From: Micavibrio sp.
GTDB lineage: Bacteria > Pseudomonadota > Alphaproteobacteria > Micavibrionales > Micavibrionaceae
DNA: 64,000 nt
Assembly: GCA_030824965.1 (NCBI GenBank)
Contig: JAPJQV010000001.1
Span: 372,001-436,000, forward strand
Direction of reading: 5' to 3'
The notes beneath the pieces were generated by a model that saw only the letters and a list, made by a program, of their open reading frames with translations, had not been told where the DNA came from and searched no databases. Positions 9,383-17,884 of this stretch are shown here, in pieces; the stretch's first letter is position 1; each line of letters starts with the position of its first letter. The translations under genes and the position numbers were made by a program.

Positions 9383-9409
9383 AAAACCCGCCGGAAGGCG
9401 GGTTTTTTT
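9383..9409 (+). terminator. Rho-independent terminator after sucB
   Basis: A CCCGCC / GGCGGG stem (9387-9392 and 9397-9402) with a GGAA tetraloop, flanked by A and T runs and followed by seven T residues. It starts five bases after the sucB stop. Confidence 0.92.
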
Positions 9410-9467
9410 GTCGCTAAAGGAACTGGAAAACAGTATTTTATGTTTAAGAATAAAACAGGGAATGTGT

Positions 9468-9782
9468 ATGAGGCAGAGTTTTAATATTTTAAATGGTGTA
9501 TTAGCGGCATCAGCCTTTACCGCACAACCAGTGGCAGCACAAACACAAGGACCGCCAAGTCTGGTCGATACAGGGAAACCTTTTTCATTGGAAGAGAAAA
9601 AGCAACCCGTAGTTTCGCTTACGACCTCGCTAGGTAAATCAAAAAGCAAGAACCTTACTCTCGAGTTCGGTAAATATGGTCCTGAGATGGAAGGCAATAA
9701 ATCTGGTCTAAGATGGGAAATCGCGCCTGGCATGGAAATGAAAGCCAAATATAAGCGTATTAGATTTACATGGGAATTCTAA
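9468..9782 (+). CDS. Small secreted protein of unknown function
   Basis: A 104-residue protein with an N-terminal signal peptide: MRQSFN, a hydrophobic ILNGVLAASAF core and a VAA/Q-type signal peptidase I site near residue 24. The mature part is basic and beta-prone (repeated K-S-K, LTLEFGKYG, LRWEIAPGMEMKAKYKRIRFTWEF), ending in an aromatic residue like many outer-membrane beta-strands, though it is too short for a barrel. The start at 9468 is chosen because AGGG lies seven bases upstream; an in-frame ATG two codons earlier is also possible. Function unknown. Confidence 0.68.
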   Translation: MRQSFNILNGVLAASAFTAQPVAAQTQGPPSLVDTGKPFSLEEKKQPVVSLTTSLGKSKSKNLTLEFGKYGPEMEGNKSGLRWEIAPGMEMKAKYKRIRFTWEF

Positions 9783-9784
9783 TA

Positions 9785-10744
9785 CTATAGCGAAATAAAC
9801 TGCATTACGCCGTGATCGGCGAGGGTACGGGAGGCGGCAATGGCGTCTTCGTCACGAGCGGATTCTTCGTTCCCCAGACAAATCGTTTGAATACCTGCGC
9901 CAACAATATTAACAAGTTCACGGCTTGTCGGAACTTCGGAAGACCATATCAGCCCGTCGATAAGGCGAAGTCCGTAACGATGCGCGCCCATTAAGATCCG
10001 GTTGAGCGGTTCCAGATAGAAAGAATATTTGCCTTCTTTATGGCTTATGATATCGGCGTCATTCTCCCGCGTAAAACCGATGGCGGGATGGGCTGAAGCG
10101 ACAAGAAAATAATTTTCGCCTTTTTCATTCTTGGCCAAAGCGCAAGCCCAGCGTTTATGGATTACTTGTGTCGTGGCAATAATCTGGTTCAGGGCGTAGA
10201 GATTAGGAACAAGGCTTGTCTTTTCGATTTTGATCGGATTATTTTCCGATGGGATATAATCGGGTTCGACTTCGTGGATCGGCTCTATCCGGCCTTCCTT
10301 GCGCCAGACTGTGTAAAGACTGATCCCCGCGCGGGTGGCGATGCGAAACGACATGCTTTGCAATTCTTCCGCACGGCGCTGGGCGAATTCCTTATCGAAA
10401 CCTTTATGATCGATGTAAATTCGCCTGATGCCGCTCTCTGCGAGGTTTTTAGCACAGTTAGGGCAGAAGGGGTCGGTAATGCAAAGGCTTGCGCCTTCGG
10501 TAGGGCTTTGGAAATGAATGAGGCAATTCACTTCGGCATGAACGGTGCCGCTTGATGACCCGATACGGGCTTCGATGCCGATATTATTGCGGATGATGTC
10601 AGGCCAGATATTGGTCGAACTGAAGGATTCCGTATCATTGAAAACAGTGGCGGAAATCTTATTCGTATGATGCGGGCTGGAGCCGACTATATCGACCGCT
10701 CTTTGCATGGCATTGATGATTGAGGTGACGTCCGGTGAAGTCAT
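9785..10744 (-). CDS. CDA-like (cytidine/dCMP) deaminase-fold protein with extra C-terminal domain
   Basis: A 319-residue protein from the ATG at 10744; a TTG at 10792 would add 16 residues inside pfkB. Zinc-ligand motifs of the cytidine deaminase superfamily are present: HAE at 69-71 with the proton-shuttling glutamate, and the PFCPNC cluster with C94 and C97. The first 150 residues resemble the dCMP / riboflavin-type deaminase fold. The last 160 residues form a separate region that I do not recognise. It follows the PfkB kinase gene with little or no spacing, so a role in nucleoside or nucleotide salvage is a reasonable inference; the substrate is unknown. Confidence 0.75.
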   Translation of the reverse strand: MTSPDVTSIINAMQRAVDIVGSSPHHTNKISATVFNDTESFSSTNIWPDIIRNNIGIEARIGSSSGTVHAEVNCLIHFQSPTEGASLCITDPFCPNCAKNLAESGIRRIYIDHKGFDKEFAQRRAEELQSMSFRIATRAGISLYTVWRKEGRIEPIHEVEPDYIPSENNPIKIEKTSLVPNLYALNQIIATTQVIHKRWACALAKNEKGENYFLVASAHPAIGFTRENDADIISHKEGKYSFYLEPLNRILMGAHRYGLRLIDGLIWSSEVPTSRELVNIVGAGIQTICLGNEESARDEDAIAASRTLADHGVMQFISL

Positions 10745-10769
10745 GGACGACACAGTGTCAGATTTTTTC

Positions 10770-11774
10770 TTAGATTGAAAGGGCTTCGGCAACCAGATGT
10801 TGTAATGATCCTAAAGGTCTCGCTCCGGTATGGCCCAGACAATCCAATGCACATAATTCCGCCAGTTTGGCCATTTGCGGCAATTCAAATCCATGCGTCA
10901 GACCATAGAGAAAGCCTGCGGAGAAATGGTCTCCCGCGCCGTTTGTATCCTTATCGGCAGATTGTTTTGCCGGAGGAGACATAAAATGGATTTCGCCATT
11001 ATGAAACAGCATAGCGCCATTTGCACCATCTGTGACGACGCCGGTTTTATGAATGTCTGGAATTTTAAAAGAGGCTTCCTTCAATGTGTCGGCGCTGAAA
11101 ATAGAACGCGCTTCTGCAAGGTTGCAGATTACCATGTCTATATGGCGTATAAGCTCCTGAACCTGGGGTCTGTAAAGCTCAATGATCGAAAGGTCACCGG
11201 GATTAAAAATGGAAAGTCCGCCATTTTCTTTTGCTGTACGCGCTGAACGCATAAAGGCTTCAAGGGCGAATGGCGAATACATTGTATATCCGTCGAAATA
11301 GGCAATTCTTGAGTCAGCTATAATACTGTAATCAAGATCATCCGGCGCGATAGTTTCCGCAACGCCCTGATAGGTTACAAAGCTGCGATCGCCATCCGGG
11401 GTGCGGAGACATACGACTTGCGTGGAGCCGACGCCTTTTTCATTGTCGATATTAAGGCGGGTGGTAATGCCTATGTCTGTCATGGATTTTTCAAAAGCGC
11501 GGCCTTCCATGTCTTCCGCGATCTTACCGAGAAACGCGGCTTTGCCGCCCAAGCGCTGAAAAACATAAACGGTATTGGCCGCCGCCCCGCCAGCGATAAG
11601 CTCCGGGTTTTTCAGTTCGGATTTAAGCTTTTGCAAGGAAGGAAAATCGACATAGATGCAGTGCGATTTGTGAACGCCATGCCGCGCCATAAAATCCATG
11701 TCGCAATCAGCGACGATGTCCATGCAAGCGTTACCGATACCGGTGATGTCGAATTGGCGTTGTTCGGAATTCAT
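10770..11774 (-). CDS. PfkB family sugar / nucleoside kinase
   Basis: A 334-residue kinase of the ribokinase / PfkB superfamily, closest in look to the adenosine-kinase-like group. The N-terminal substrate motif AGGAAANT is at 61-68, and the C-terminal signature DTNGAGD, with the catalytic base and anion hole, is at 276-282. GNACMDIVA at 14-22 is the usual first strand and substrate aspartate. It transfers the ATP gamma-phosphate to a sugar or nucleoside hydroxyl; the exact substrate is not readable. It lies between an unknown gene and a deaminase-fold gene on the same strand, fitting a salvage operon. Confidence 0.92.
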   Translation of the reverse strand: MNSEQRQFDITGIGNACMDIVADCDMDFMARHGVHKSHCIYVDFPSLQKLKSELKNPELIAGGAAANTVYVFQRLGGKAAFLGKIAEDMEGRAFEKSMTDIGITTRLNIDNEKGVGSTQVVCLRTPDGDRSFVTYQGVAETIAPDDLDYSIIADSRIAYFDGYTMYSPFALEAFMRSARTAKENGGLSIFNPGDLSIIELYRPQVQELIRHIDMVICNLAEARSIFSADTLKEASFKIPDIHKTGVVTDGANGAMLFHNGEIHFMSPPAKQSADKDTNGAGDHFSAGFLYGLTHGFELPQMAKLAELCALDCLGHTGARPLGSLQHLVAEALSI

Positions 11775-11829
11775 GGCCTGAAAAAATCACAATTCTTCCG
11801 TTGCGGCAACTTATATTTAGGTAATGTTG

Positions 11830-12972
11830 TCAAGCAACCTGACGGGTCAGCCAATGCGGCTGCATCAGCGCGGCTGCGGGTTGCGCATCTTTCAACAAAT
11901 GAACCAGCGGCGAAGCTTTATCATATAATAAATCCGTCGGACGGACGCCCTGGCTTAGAGCTGCAAAAATACCTTTGCGCATCGTTTCAGGGCAGGCATG
12001 ATTGGTAAAATAGGGGCGGGCTTCATAATATCGAGCGACATAGTCGCTGGCACGCTGGATTTTGCTTAACGGCGATTGCTCGATGCCTTTATCGGCCTTG
12101 CGGATCAGATCTCCCATGCGTTCCATGGATTCCATCAGGATATCCAGCCTGCGTGCATTAGAAGGAACGCAACCGTCCGAGCAGAAAATTGCCTTGGCTT
12201 CACATTCGAATTCAATGTCCGAGCCGACCAGAACGGTGCCTTTAGGCGTGGCAAAACGGTTGCTGTCCACGCAGGCTTCATAAACGACGCCGCAACGCTG
12301 GTCGGGCATCTGGTGAACGAAATAGAATTGAGCGCGGTTGGACATGCAGATCGATTCAATCGCCATATCTTCAGACGCTATGTCTTCGATAAAAGAGGGC
12401 AGCTCAATGTTTTTGTATTTGGAAAAAGAAAGCAGATTGTGCAGGCCATGATTGATCTCGCCTTCGTCGCCTTTTGCGATAGGGGCTTCAAACTCATTGC
12501 GAATATCGCCATCGCTCCATAATGTCTTAAGGCTGGATTCGATGTTATCGAACCGGTTGAAAACGCCATGTGCGGAAGGGGTGTAGCTCATTCTGACGCG
12601 GTGTTGGTGATTATTCAGTTCGACAAGGCCGGTCGGATTTCCGTTATGATCGACTGTGTCCATCCGGAAACTCAGCAATGTATAATTTTTGGCTTTGTAG
12701 AAAGTCGGAGGCGCCATTCCAATCTCTCGGCTGTGCGACAGATGCGAGATAACTTTATGAATGGAGCTTTCACGCGGCAGGATAGATTTGATTTCAGCTT
12801 CGGCTGCGCCCGGGATTGAAAAAAAGGAAGCATTCCTGGCGAAGCTTCCTTTTAACGATATCCAATTTGTACATTCTTTAGGGCAGAGGGATTGCTCATA
12901 TTGTTTGAATCGATCAAACATCTCTTGTTGAGCGGAATTAACCAAATCTATTACAGACGCGCTTGGAGGCAT
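11830..12972 (-). CDS. Unknown 380-residue protein
   Basis: A soluble protein that I cannot assign. It has a short N-terminal helical region, a beta-rich middle (YTLLSFRMDTVDHNGNPTG, then RVRMSYTP) and a segment GTVLVGSDIEFECEAKAIF with alternating acidic residues. The alternating E-x-E-x-E-x-K pattern is reminiscent of CYTH-type phosphate-binding folds, but the alignment is too weak to claim. There are six scattered cysteines and no signal peptide. It is the first gene of a minus-strand set with the PfkB kinase 55 bases downstream, so a nucleotide-related role is conceivable, by position only. Confidence 0.72.
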   Translation of the reverse strand: MPPSASVIDLVNSAQQEMFDRFKQYEQSLCPKECTNWISLKGSFARNASFFSIPGAAEAEIKSILPRESSIHKVISHLSHSREIGMAPPTFYKAKNYTLLSFRMDTVDHNGNPTGLVELNNHQHRVRMSYTPSAHGVFNRFDNIESSLKTLWSDGDIRNEFEAPIAKGDEGEINHGLHNLLSFSKYKNIELPSFIEDIASEDMAIESICMSNRAQFYFVHQMPDQRCGVVYEACVDSNRFATPKGTVLVGSDIEFECEAKAIFCSDGCVPSNARRLDILMESMERMGDLIRKADKGIEQSPLSKIQRASDYVARYYEARPYFTNHACPETMRKGIFAALSQGVRPTDLLYDKASPLVHLLKDAQPAAALMQPHWLTRQVA

Positions 12973-13170
12973 AGCAGTGGCCTAACTTGGGCAAAAGTGA
13001 ACTTAAACTTGGAGTATCGTAATATTCATCTAACCTAATAAAGTCAAGTTATTTTTATGAAAATGATGGAACTTTTTTCCGACTCCCCTTTCATTTTGTT
13101 CAACTATAACTAATGTTCATGTGCTATTCCGATCCCGGAAAATTTTTTAATAAACCCTGTGGAAAAAATA

Positions 13171-14577
13171 ATGCCTAATCCTTCTGAAGATAATTCCTAT
13201 GATGTCATCGTAATCGGCTCTGGTCCCGGCGGGTATGTTTGTGCCATTCGCTGTGCGCAGCTGGGCCTGAAAACGGCCTGTGTTGAGAAAAACGATACGC
13301 TCGGCGGGACATGTCTGAATGTCGGCTGTATTCCTTCCAAGGCACTTTTAACGGCATCCGAGAAATATCACGAAGTCGGTCATAAGCTGGAAAGCTTTGG
13401 CGTAAAGGTTTCCAAATATGAACTCGATCTTCCGGGCATGATGAAGCACAAGGAAGATGTCGTGTCTTCCAATACCAAAGGAATCGAGTTTCTTTTCAAG
13501 AAAAACAAGATTGATTGGCTCAAAGGCGCGGGTAAGTTTACATCCGCCAATACACTTGATGTCGCTGGTAAATCCTACAGCGCGAAACATATCATTATCG
13601 CGACTGGCTCCGACGTTGTGTCTCTGCCGAATATCGAGATCGACGAGAAACGTATCGTTTCATCGACGGGCGCGCTGGAACTGAAAGAAGTTCCAAAGAA
13701 TATGGTCGTGATTGGCGGCGGCGTTATTGGGCTTGAGCTTGGCGCGGTCTGGAGCCGATTGGGCGCAAAAGTTACGGTTGTTGAGTATCTGGATCGTATC
13801 CTGCCGACTAATGACGGTGAGGTTTCCAAAGAAGCGCAGAAAATTCTCGCCAAGCAAGGTTTCGAATTCAAACTTTCGACGAAAGTCACAGGCGTTGAAA
13901 ACGGTAAGGATGGCGTTACATTGACAGTCGAACCGGCAGCGGGCGGCGCAGCTGAGAAAATCGAAGCGGATGTGGTTCTGGTGGCGATTGGCCGTAAAGC
14001 CTTTACAGGCGGTTTAGGTCTGGATGTGGCAGGCGTTGAAACAGATGACCGTGGCCGCGTGAAAACGGATCATTCCTTCAAAACGAACGTACCGGGTATT
14101 TACGCTATCGGCGACGTCATTGCCGGGCCGATGCTGGCGCACAAAGCTGAAGACGAAGGTGTCGTGCTGGCCGAAATGCTGGCAGGCCAGACAGGCCATA
14201 TCGATTACAATCTGATTCCGGGCGTTGTCTACACATGGCCGGAAGTTGCCAGTATCGGTAAAACCGAAGAACAATTGAAAGCCGAAGGCGTCGAATACAA
14301 AAAAGGCAAATTCCCATTCAGTGCCAATGGCCGAGCGAGAGCGATGAACGCGACAGAGGGTTTCGTGAAGATCTTGGCTGACGCCAGAACGGATAAAGTC
14401 CTTGGCGTTCATATTATCGGACCCGAAGCAGGGACCTTGATCGCCGAAATTGGTATCGCGATGGAATTCTCGGCATCTTCCGAAGACATTGCCCGTACCT
14501 GCCACGCGCATCCTACGCTGGAAGAGGCGATCAAGGAAGCCGCACTGGCCGTAGATGGCAGACCGATACATATTTAG
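13171..14577 (+). CDS. lpd: Dihydrolipoyl dehydrogenase (E3)
   Basis: FAD-dependent E3 subunit that reoxidises dihydrolipoyl groups with NAD+. The 468-residue product shows GSGPGGYVCAI (FAD Rossmann motif, residue 17 on), the redox-active disulfide C48/C53 in GGTCLNVGCIPSKALL, an NAD-binding GGGVIGLELG motif, the second FAD motif IYAIGDV and the C-terminal HAHPTLEEA with the His-Glu catalytic pair. I used the ATG at 13171; the GTG at 13159 would add four residues. It is separated from sucB by a secreted protein gene and three minus-strand genes and has its own terminator, so it is probably transcribed on its own. Confidence 0.97.
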   Translation: MPNPSEDNSYDVIVIGSGPGGYVCAIRCAQLGLKTACVEKNDTLGGTCLNVGCIPSKALLTASEKYHEVGHKLESFGVKVSKYELDLPGMMKHKEDVVSSNTKGIEFLFKKNKIDWLKGAGKFTSANTLDVAGKSYSAKHIIIATGSDVVSLPNIEIDEKRIVSSTGALELKEVPKNMVVIGGGVIGLELGAVWSRLGAKVTVVEYLDRILPTNDGEVSKEAQKILAKQGFEFKLSTKVTGVENGKDGVTLTVEPAAGGAAEKIEADVVLVAIGRKAFTGGLGLDVAGVETDDRGRVKTDHSFKTNVPGIYAIGDVIAGPMLAHKAEDEGVVLAEMLAGQTGHIDYNLIPGVVYTWPEVASIGKTEEQLKAEGVEYKKGKFPFSANGRARAMNATEGFVKILADARTDKVLGVHIIGPEAGTLIAEIGIAMEFSASSEDIARTCHAHPTLEEAIKEAALAVDGRPIHI

Positions 14578-14592
14578 GTATTTAAAACAGAC

Positions 14593-14623
14593 AAAAAATT
14601 CCCGCGGAAGCGGGAATTTTTTT
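14593..14623 (+). terminator. Rho-independent terminator after lpd
   Basis: Stem AATTCCCGC / GCGGGAATT (14597-14605 and 14610-14618) with a GGAA loop, extended by flanking A and T runs, ending in a T tract. It lies about 15 bases after the lpd stop. Confidence 0.92.
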
Positions 14624-14677
14624 GCATACAATCGTTATCATCTTAGCTCAAAGAATAGAAAATTAATCAATATAAAC

Positions 14678-14683
14678 TATACT
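14678..14683 (+). promoter_or_regulatory. Putative -10 box of a leaderless gene
   Basis: TATACT is separated from the ATG at 14690 by exactly six bases, and no Shine-Dalgarno sequence is present. A -35 match is weak (14655-14660). Confidence 0.45.
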
Positions 14684-14689
14684 TAATCC

Positions 14690-15439
14690 ATGCTCTTTTC
14701 CTCGCGTCAATCCGGTAATGTTTTGTTTCTAATCCTAATAGCAGTCGCCCTTTTTGCTGCCCTGGGGTTTGCGGTAAGCCAAAGTTCACGCACAGGCGGC
14801 AAAGATACAGGAAGTAGAGAAAAGACCGAGCTTGGTGTTGCGGAAGTTTTATCCTACGCCAATGAAGTAGCAAACGCCGTTCAGTACGTAATGATTGCAA
14901 AAGGCTGTTCGGATACGCAATTATCTTTTGACGAAACAAAGAATACATCCAAGGATAATACAGGTTCGATTTATAACTATACGAATTTCAATTCTCCGTC
15001 CGATAAAAGCTGTCATATATTTAACGCTAATGGTGGAAGGGCAATTCCAAGGCTGATCTCGAAATCCATCGCCGCAAATATATCCGATTTCCCATCAGGC
15101 TGGATGCATCCCCAGAGCTGGTACGTTATTCCGACAAGAGTAAAAGATATAGGAACGGATACAGGCGCCGGCGGGACAGATTTGATCATGGAAATCGGTC
15201 AGCTTAAAAAAGAGGTCTGTATAGCCATCAACAATAAATTGGGAATTCCAAATCCGGGCGGGAATCCACCTTATGACGAATGGGATTGCAACTATCCTCA
15301 TTTTACAGGTTCTTATAACTCCTGCTCAAATCCTATAGGAGATTCAGTTGCCGCATTGGCTGGGCAGAAGTCGTTCTGCGTAAGCCCAAGTAACTCAGTC
15401 CCGTCATATCACTATGTTCAAGTGCTTCTTGCCCGTTAG
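14690..15439 (+). CDS. Pilin-like secreted / anchored protein, paralogue A
   Basis: A 249-residue protein with one N-terminal hydrophobic helix (residues 10-29) preceded by RQSGN, then a polar, Cys-containing domain. It resembles a prepilin or pseudopilin N-terminus, but the usual Glu at +5 after a cleavage Gly is missing, so peptidase processing is uncertain. Cysteines are at 73, 108, 177, 200, 212 and 230. Blocks shared with the next gene and the gene at 32254: GC-x2-TQLSF (72-80), SPSDKSC (102-108), VC-x-AIN (176-181) and the C-terminal QVLLAR. The start lacks a Shine-Dalgarno sequence but has a -10 box at leaderless distance. Function unknown; a surface or envelope role is inferred. Confidence 0.8.
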   Translation: MLFSSRQSGNVLFLILIAVALFAALGFAVSQSSRTGGKDTGSREKTELGVAEVLSYANEVANAVQYVMIAKGCSDTQLSFDETKNTSKDNTGSIYNYTNFNSPSDKSCHIFNANGGRAIPRLISKSIAANISDFPSGWMHPQSWYVIPTRVKDIGTDTGAGGTDLIMEIGQLKKEVCIAINNKLGIPNPGGNPPYDEWDCNYPHFTGSYNSCSNPIGDSVAALAGQKSFCVSPSNSVPSYHYVQVLLAR

Positions 15440-15472
15440 GCGACAAGCCATCTCGCAATGACATAAGAGGTA

Positions 15473-15481
15473 TGGTATAAT
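15473..15481 (+). promoter_or_regulatory. Extended -10 promoter, probably leaderless
   Basis: TGGTATAAT is a perfect extended -10 element (TG-N-TATAAT). The ATG at 15488 begins seven bases after its last base, where transcription would start, so the mRNA should lack a leader. No clear -35 is needed for this promoter class. Confidence 0.6.
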
Positions 15482-15487
15482 TTTCCT

Positions 15488-16216
15488 ATGAACCGCCAGT
15501 CCGGAAACGTCTTTTTTATCATCTTCCTTGGAATCGCTCTTTTTGCCGCGCTTGGCTATGCGGTAAGCCAGAGTACGCGGACGGGGAGTAATACAGGTGG
15601 TAAAGAAAAGAATTTGATTTTAGCTTCTGATATCATCTCTTACGGCAATAGCATTGCGACTGCGGTAAAAACTATGATGGTGATGAATGGCTGTAAGGAA
15701 ACCCAGATAAGTTTTGAAGATAATAATGGCATGTCTAAATCATTTGATGATGTGCCTTATAATTATACAAACTCAAATGCGCCATCAGATAAGTCCTGTC
15801 ATGTGTTTAGTACAGTTGGGGGTGGGATTAAGCCACGCATTTTACCCCGTGAAGCAACACTGGACCCTGCTGTAGCGGGAGGCATGCACGCTCAAAGTTG
15901 GCAAGGTGGTCGGGCTACTATTTCTGGCATGGGCACTGATATAGGAGCGGCAGGAACGGACCTTGTTTTATTGCTAGGGAAGCCAAATAAAAATGTTTGT
16001 TTAGCGATAAATGAAAAGCTGGGCATTCCAAATCCAAGCGGTAACCCGCCTTTGGTTAACAACTGGACTTGTAAGGGGAGTGAATTTACTGGAACCTATA
16101 ATGACTGTAGCGCAGTTCCTTTTACTGATGCTGATTTATATATCAAAGGTAAAAAATCTTTTTGCATTATGAATGGGACGCAATATTTCTATATACAAGT
16201 TCTTATCGCCCGCTAA
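15488..16216 (+). CDS. Pilin-like secreted / anchored protein, paralogue B
   Basis: A 242-residue tandem paralogue of the preceding gene. It has RQSGN before a hydrophobic helix at 8-27, then cysteines at 69, 104, 171, 195, 207 and 226, in register with those of paralogue A. The block CLAINEKLGIPNPSGNPP (171-188) is almost identical to that of A, and both end in QVL-x-AR. It has its own extended -10 promoter, so the pair need not be co-transcribed. The last four bases overlap the stop region of the convergent xerC. No known domain was recognised. Confidence 0.8.
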   Translation: MNRQSGNVFFIIFLGIALFAALGYAVSQSTRTGSNTGGKEKNLILASDIISYGNSIATAVKTMMVMNGCKETQISFEDNNGMSKSFDDVPYNYTNSNAPSDKSCHVFSTVGGGIKPRILPREATLDPAVAGGMHAQSWQGGRATISGMGTDIGAAGTDLVLLLGKPNKNVCLAINEKLGIPNPSGNPPLVNNWTCKGSEFTGTYNDCSAVPFTDADLYIKGKKSFCIMNGTQYFYIQVLIAR

Positions 16217-17154
16217 TCCCGCTTTGAATGCGGATGAAACTTCTTGTGAATGTTGATCAGTTCTTCCGCATTGACGTCCGTATATCTTTGCGTCGTGCTT
16301 AGAGATGCATGGCCAAGGAGTTCCTGAATTTCCCTCAAATTTGCACCGTTTTGTAATAAATGTGTGGCGAAGCTATGACGCAGCGCGTGCGGTGTCGCTG
16401 TTTCCGGCAGGTTCAGAAATCCACGGATATCCCGCATGGCTTTTTGGGCCACGCCCTGATGCAGGCGTTTGCCTTTTTCACCGGTGAATAAAGGGCGATC
16501 AGGCGTTTCGGCGAAAGGGCATGATGCGCGATAAGCGGCTATGGCCTTTTCAATGATCGGAAGGACAGGTACTTGCCTTTCTTTCCGGCCTTTCCCCATG
16601 ACAACCAAAAATCCATCGCGGGGAAGGTCTGATATATTCAGGCCTAGTGCTTCCTGTATCCGAAGGCCGCAGCCGTAGAGAAGATTAAAAAGGGCCTTAT
16701 CGCGCAAAGACGTCCAGTCGCTGTCAGGATTGGAGTCCGTATCAATCAACCGCATGGCCTGGGTTTCTTCCAAAGGCCGTGGCAGTTTTCGCGGAAGCTT
16801 TGGCGTACGCACAAGCTTTACAGAAGCATTATGCAGGATGCCTTGCTTGTCACACCAGGTCAGGAAATTCTTTACGCCGGACAGGGAACGGGCGCGAGAT
16901 GCATTAGCAAGGCCGTCCAGAGCTTTGCGTGAAAGCCATGAACGAAAATCAGCAAGCTTCGTGTCGGCAATATGAGCAAGCGATGCTTCGGTCCCATTAT
17001 GCGTGGCGATAAAGGTGAGGAACTGGGTGACGTCAGCGTTATAGGCGCGAAATGTATGCGGGGATACGTTTTTCTCAACCTTGAGCCATGTCTGCCATTT
17101 CAAAACGGCATCGGCAAGGTCAGGCGCGTAAGCGATCAGGGAAGCATCAGCCAT
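16213..17154 (-). CDS. xerC: Tyrosine recombinase XerC
   Basis: Site-specific recombinase that acts with XerD at dif to resolve chromosome dimers. The 313-residue protein has the SAM-like N-terminal domain (about 15-100) and the catalytic domain with the R-H-R-H-Y set: Arg in CGLRIQEALGL, HALRHSFATH, GHASLSTTQRY with the nucleophilic Tyr. Length and sequence fit chromosomal XerC rather than a phage integrase. It overlaps the upstream DUF484 gene by 19 bases, the common xerC neighbour in proteobacteria, so the two are translationally coupled. Confidence 0.93.
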   Translation of the reverse strand: MADASLIAYAPDLADAVLKWQTWLKVEKNVSPHTFRAYNADVTQFLTFIATHNGTEASLAHIADTKLADFRSWLSRKALDGLANASRARSLSGVKNFLTWCDKQGILHNASVKLVRTPKLPRKLPRPLEETQAMRLIDTDSNPDSDWTSLRDKALFNLLYGCGLRIQEALGLNISDLPRDGFLVVMGKGRKERQVPVLPIIEKAIAAYRASCPFAETPDRPLFTGEKGKRLHQGVAQKAMRDIRGFLNLPETATPHALRHSFATHLLQNGANLREIQELLGHASLSTTQRYTDVNAEELINIHKKFHPHSKRD

Positions 17155-17834
17155 GTACGGAGCTGTCTTTCAACGACGCGGGCAAGAAAAGACACTTGTT
17201 CCGTGCCTTGTCCGGCACCGAATAAATGCGGATCACGGCTGCCAAAGGCAAGAATAGCGGGCGGCGTATGCATGGAAACATCAATGCGTACCAATGCTTG
17301 AGAGCGCACGAGTGTTGCGCCCGCACCATAAATCACTTCAATGCCGCTGATATCGTCTTGAAGGAGCGCATTCTTTCCGCGCATCCAGTTGTCGATCGTG
17401 CCTTCAGGAACAACGCGAATTCCGTTGGTATGGATATGGGGAATTTCTTTTCCATCAGCCTCGATCACAAGTGTCGTTATATCGACGTCGAGCAAATTGG
17501 TAATGTCGGAAGTCAGTGTCTGGATAAATTCATCGAAACTGATGGCTTCAAGCAGGCGCAGAACAGCTTTATGTATGCGCGACTGGTTGTTCATGTTGTT
17601 GCGGGCCGTTTCAACCATGCCTTTGGCCACTTCGACGGCTTCCGTTTTATCGGCCTTCAAACGTTCGATCATATAAGACTGAAAGTCGGCAACCTTGCGT
17701 CCATTTTCTTCTTTGGGCGCAATCAGATAGTCGATGGCGTGCGGGTTTTTTTTGAGAAAATCCGGATTGGCTTTGAGCCAGTTTAAAACATCGTCGACGG
17801 TCATGGTAAGGTGCTGTGGCAAAGGGTCGGACAT
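17136..17834 (-). CDS. DUF484 family protein
   Basis: A 232-residue DUF484 protein: N-terminal VDDVLNWLKANPDFLKKNP, the family's hallmark for the helical cap, then a coiled region with VADFQSYMIERLK, followed by a GAF-like domain from about residue 95. The molecular role of DUF484 is not established, but it is routinely coupled to xerC, as here. The start ATG at 17834 has no Shine-Dalgarno sequence but is preceded by an extended -10 box at leaderless distance. Confidence 0.88.
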   Translation of the reverse strand: MSDPLPQHLTMTVDDVLNWLKANPDFLKKNPHAIDYLIAPKEENGRKVADFQSYMIERLKADKTEAVEVAKGMVETARNNMNNQSRIHKAVLRLLEAISFDEFIQTLTSDITNLLDVDITTLVIEADGKEIPHIHTNGIRVVPEGTIDNWMRGKNALLQDDISGIEVIYGAGATLVRSQALVRIDVSMHTPPAILAFGSRDPHLFGAGQGTEQVSFLARVVERQLRTWLMLP

Positions 17835-17840
17835 TTGATG

Positions 17841-17849
17841 AGTGTAGCA
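17841..17849 (-). promoter_or_regulatory. Extended -10 promoter of the DUF484-xerC unit, probably leaderless
   Basis: On the minus strand the sequence reads TGCTACACT (TG-N-TACACT), followed by six bases and the ATG at 17834. The -35 position falls in the terminator hairpin of the upstream transaldolase gene. Confidence 0.5.
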
Positions 17850-17850
17850 T

Positions 17851-17877
17851 AAAAAACCCGGCTTTCACCGGGTTTTT
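17851..17877 (-). terminator. Rho-independent terminator after the transaldolase gene
   Basis: Stem CCCGG / CCGGG with a six-base loop, flanked by A/T runs; on the minus strand it ends in a run of six T. It lies between the transaldolase stop and the DUF484 promoter. The T run on the plus side also allows weak bidirectional use. Confidence 0.85.
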
Positions 17878-17884
17878 AAAAAAA

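Noticed and set aside
13057..13113. An 18-codon frame before lpd
   Set aside because: No ribosome site and no attenuator structure; likely chance.
16213..17154. XerC as a prophage integrase or island marker
   Set aside because: The coupling with DUF484 and the core neighbours fit the chromosomal dimer-resolution recombinase; no phage genes are near.
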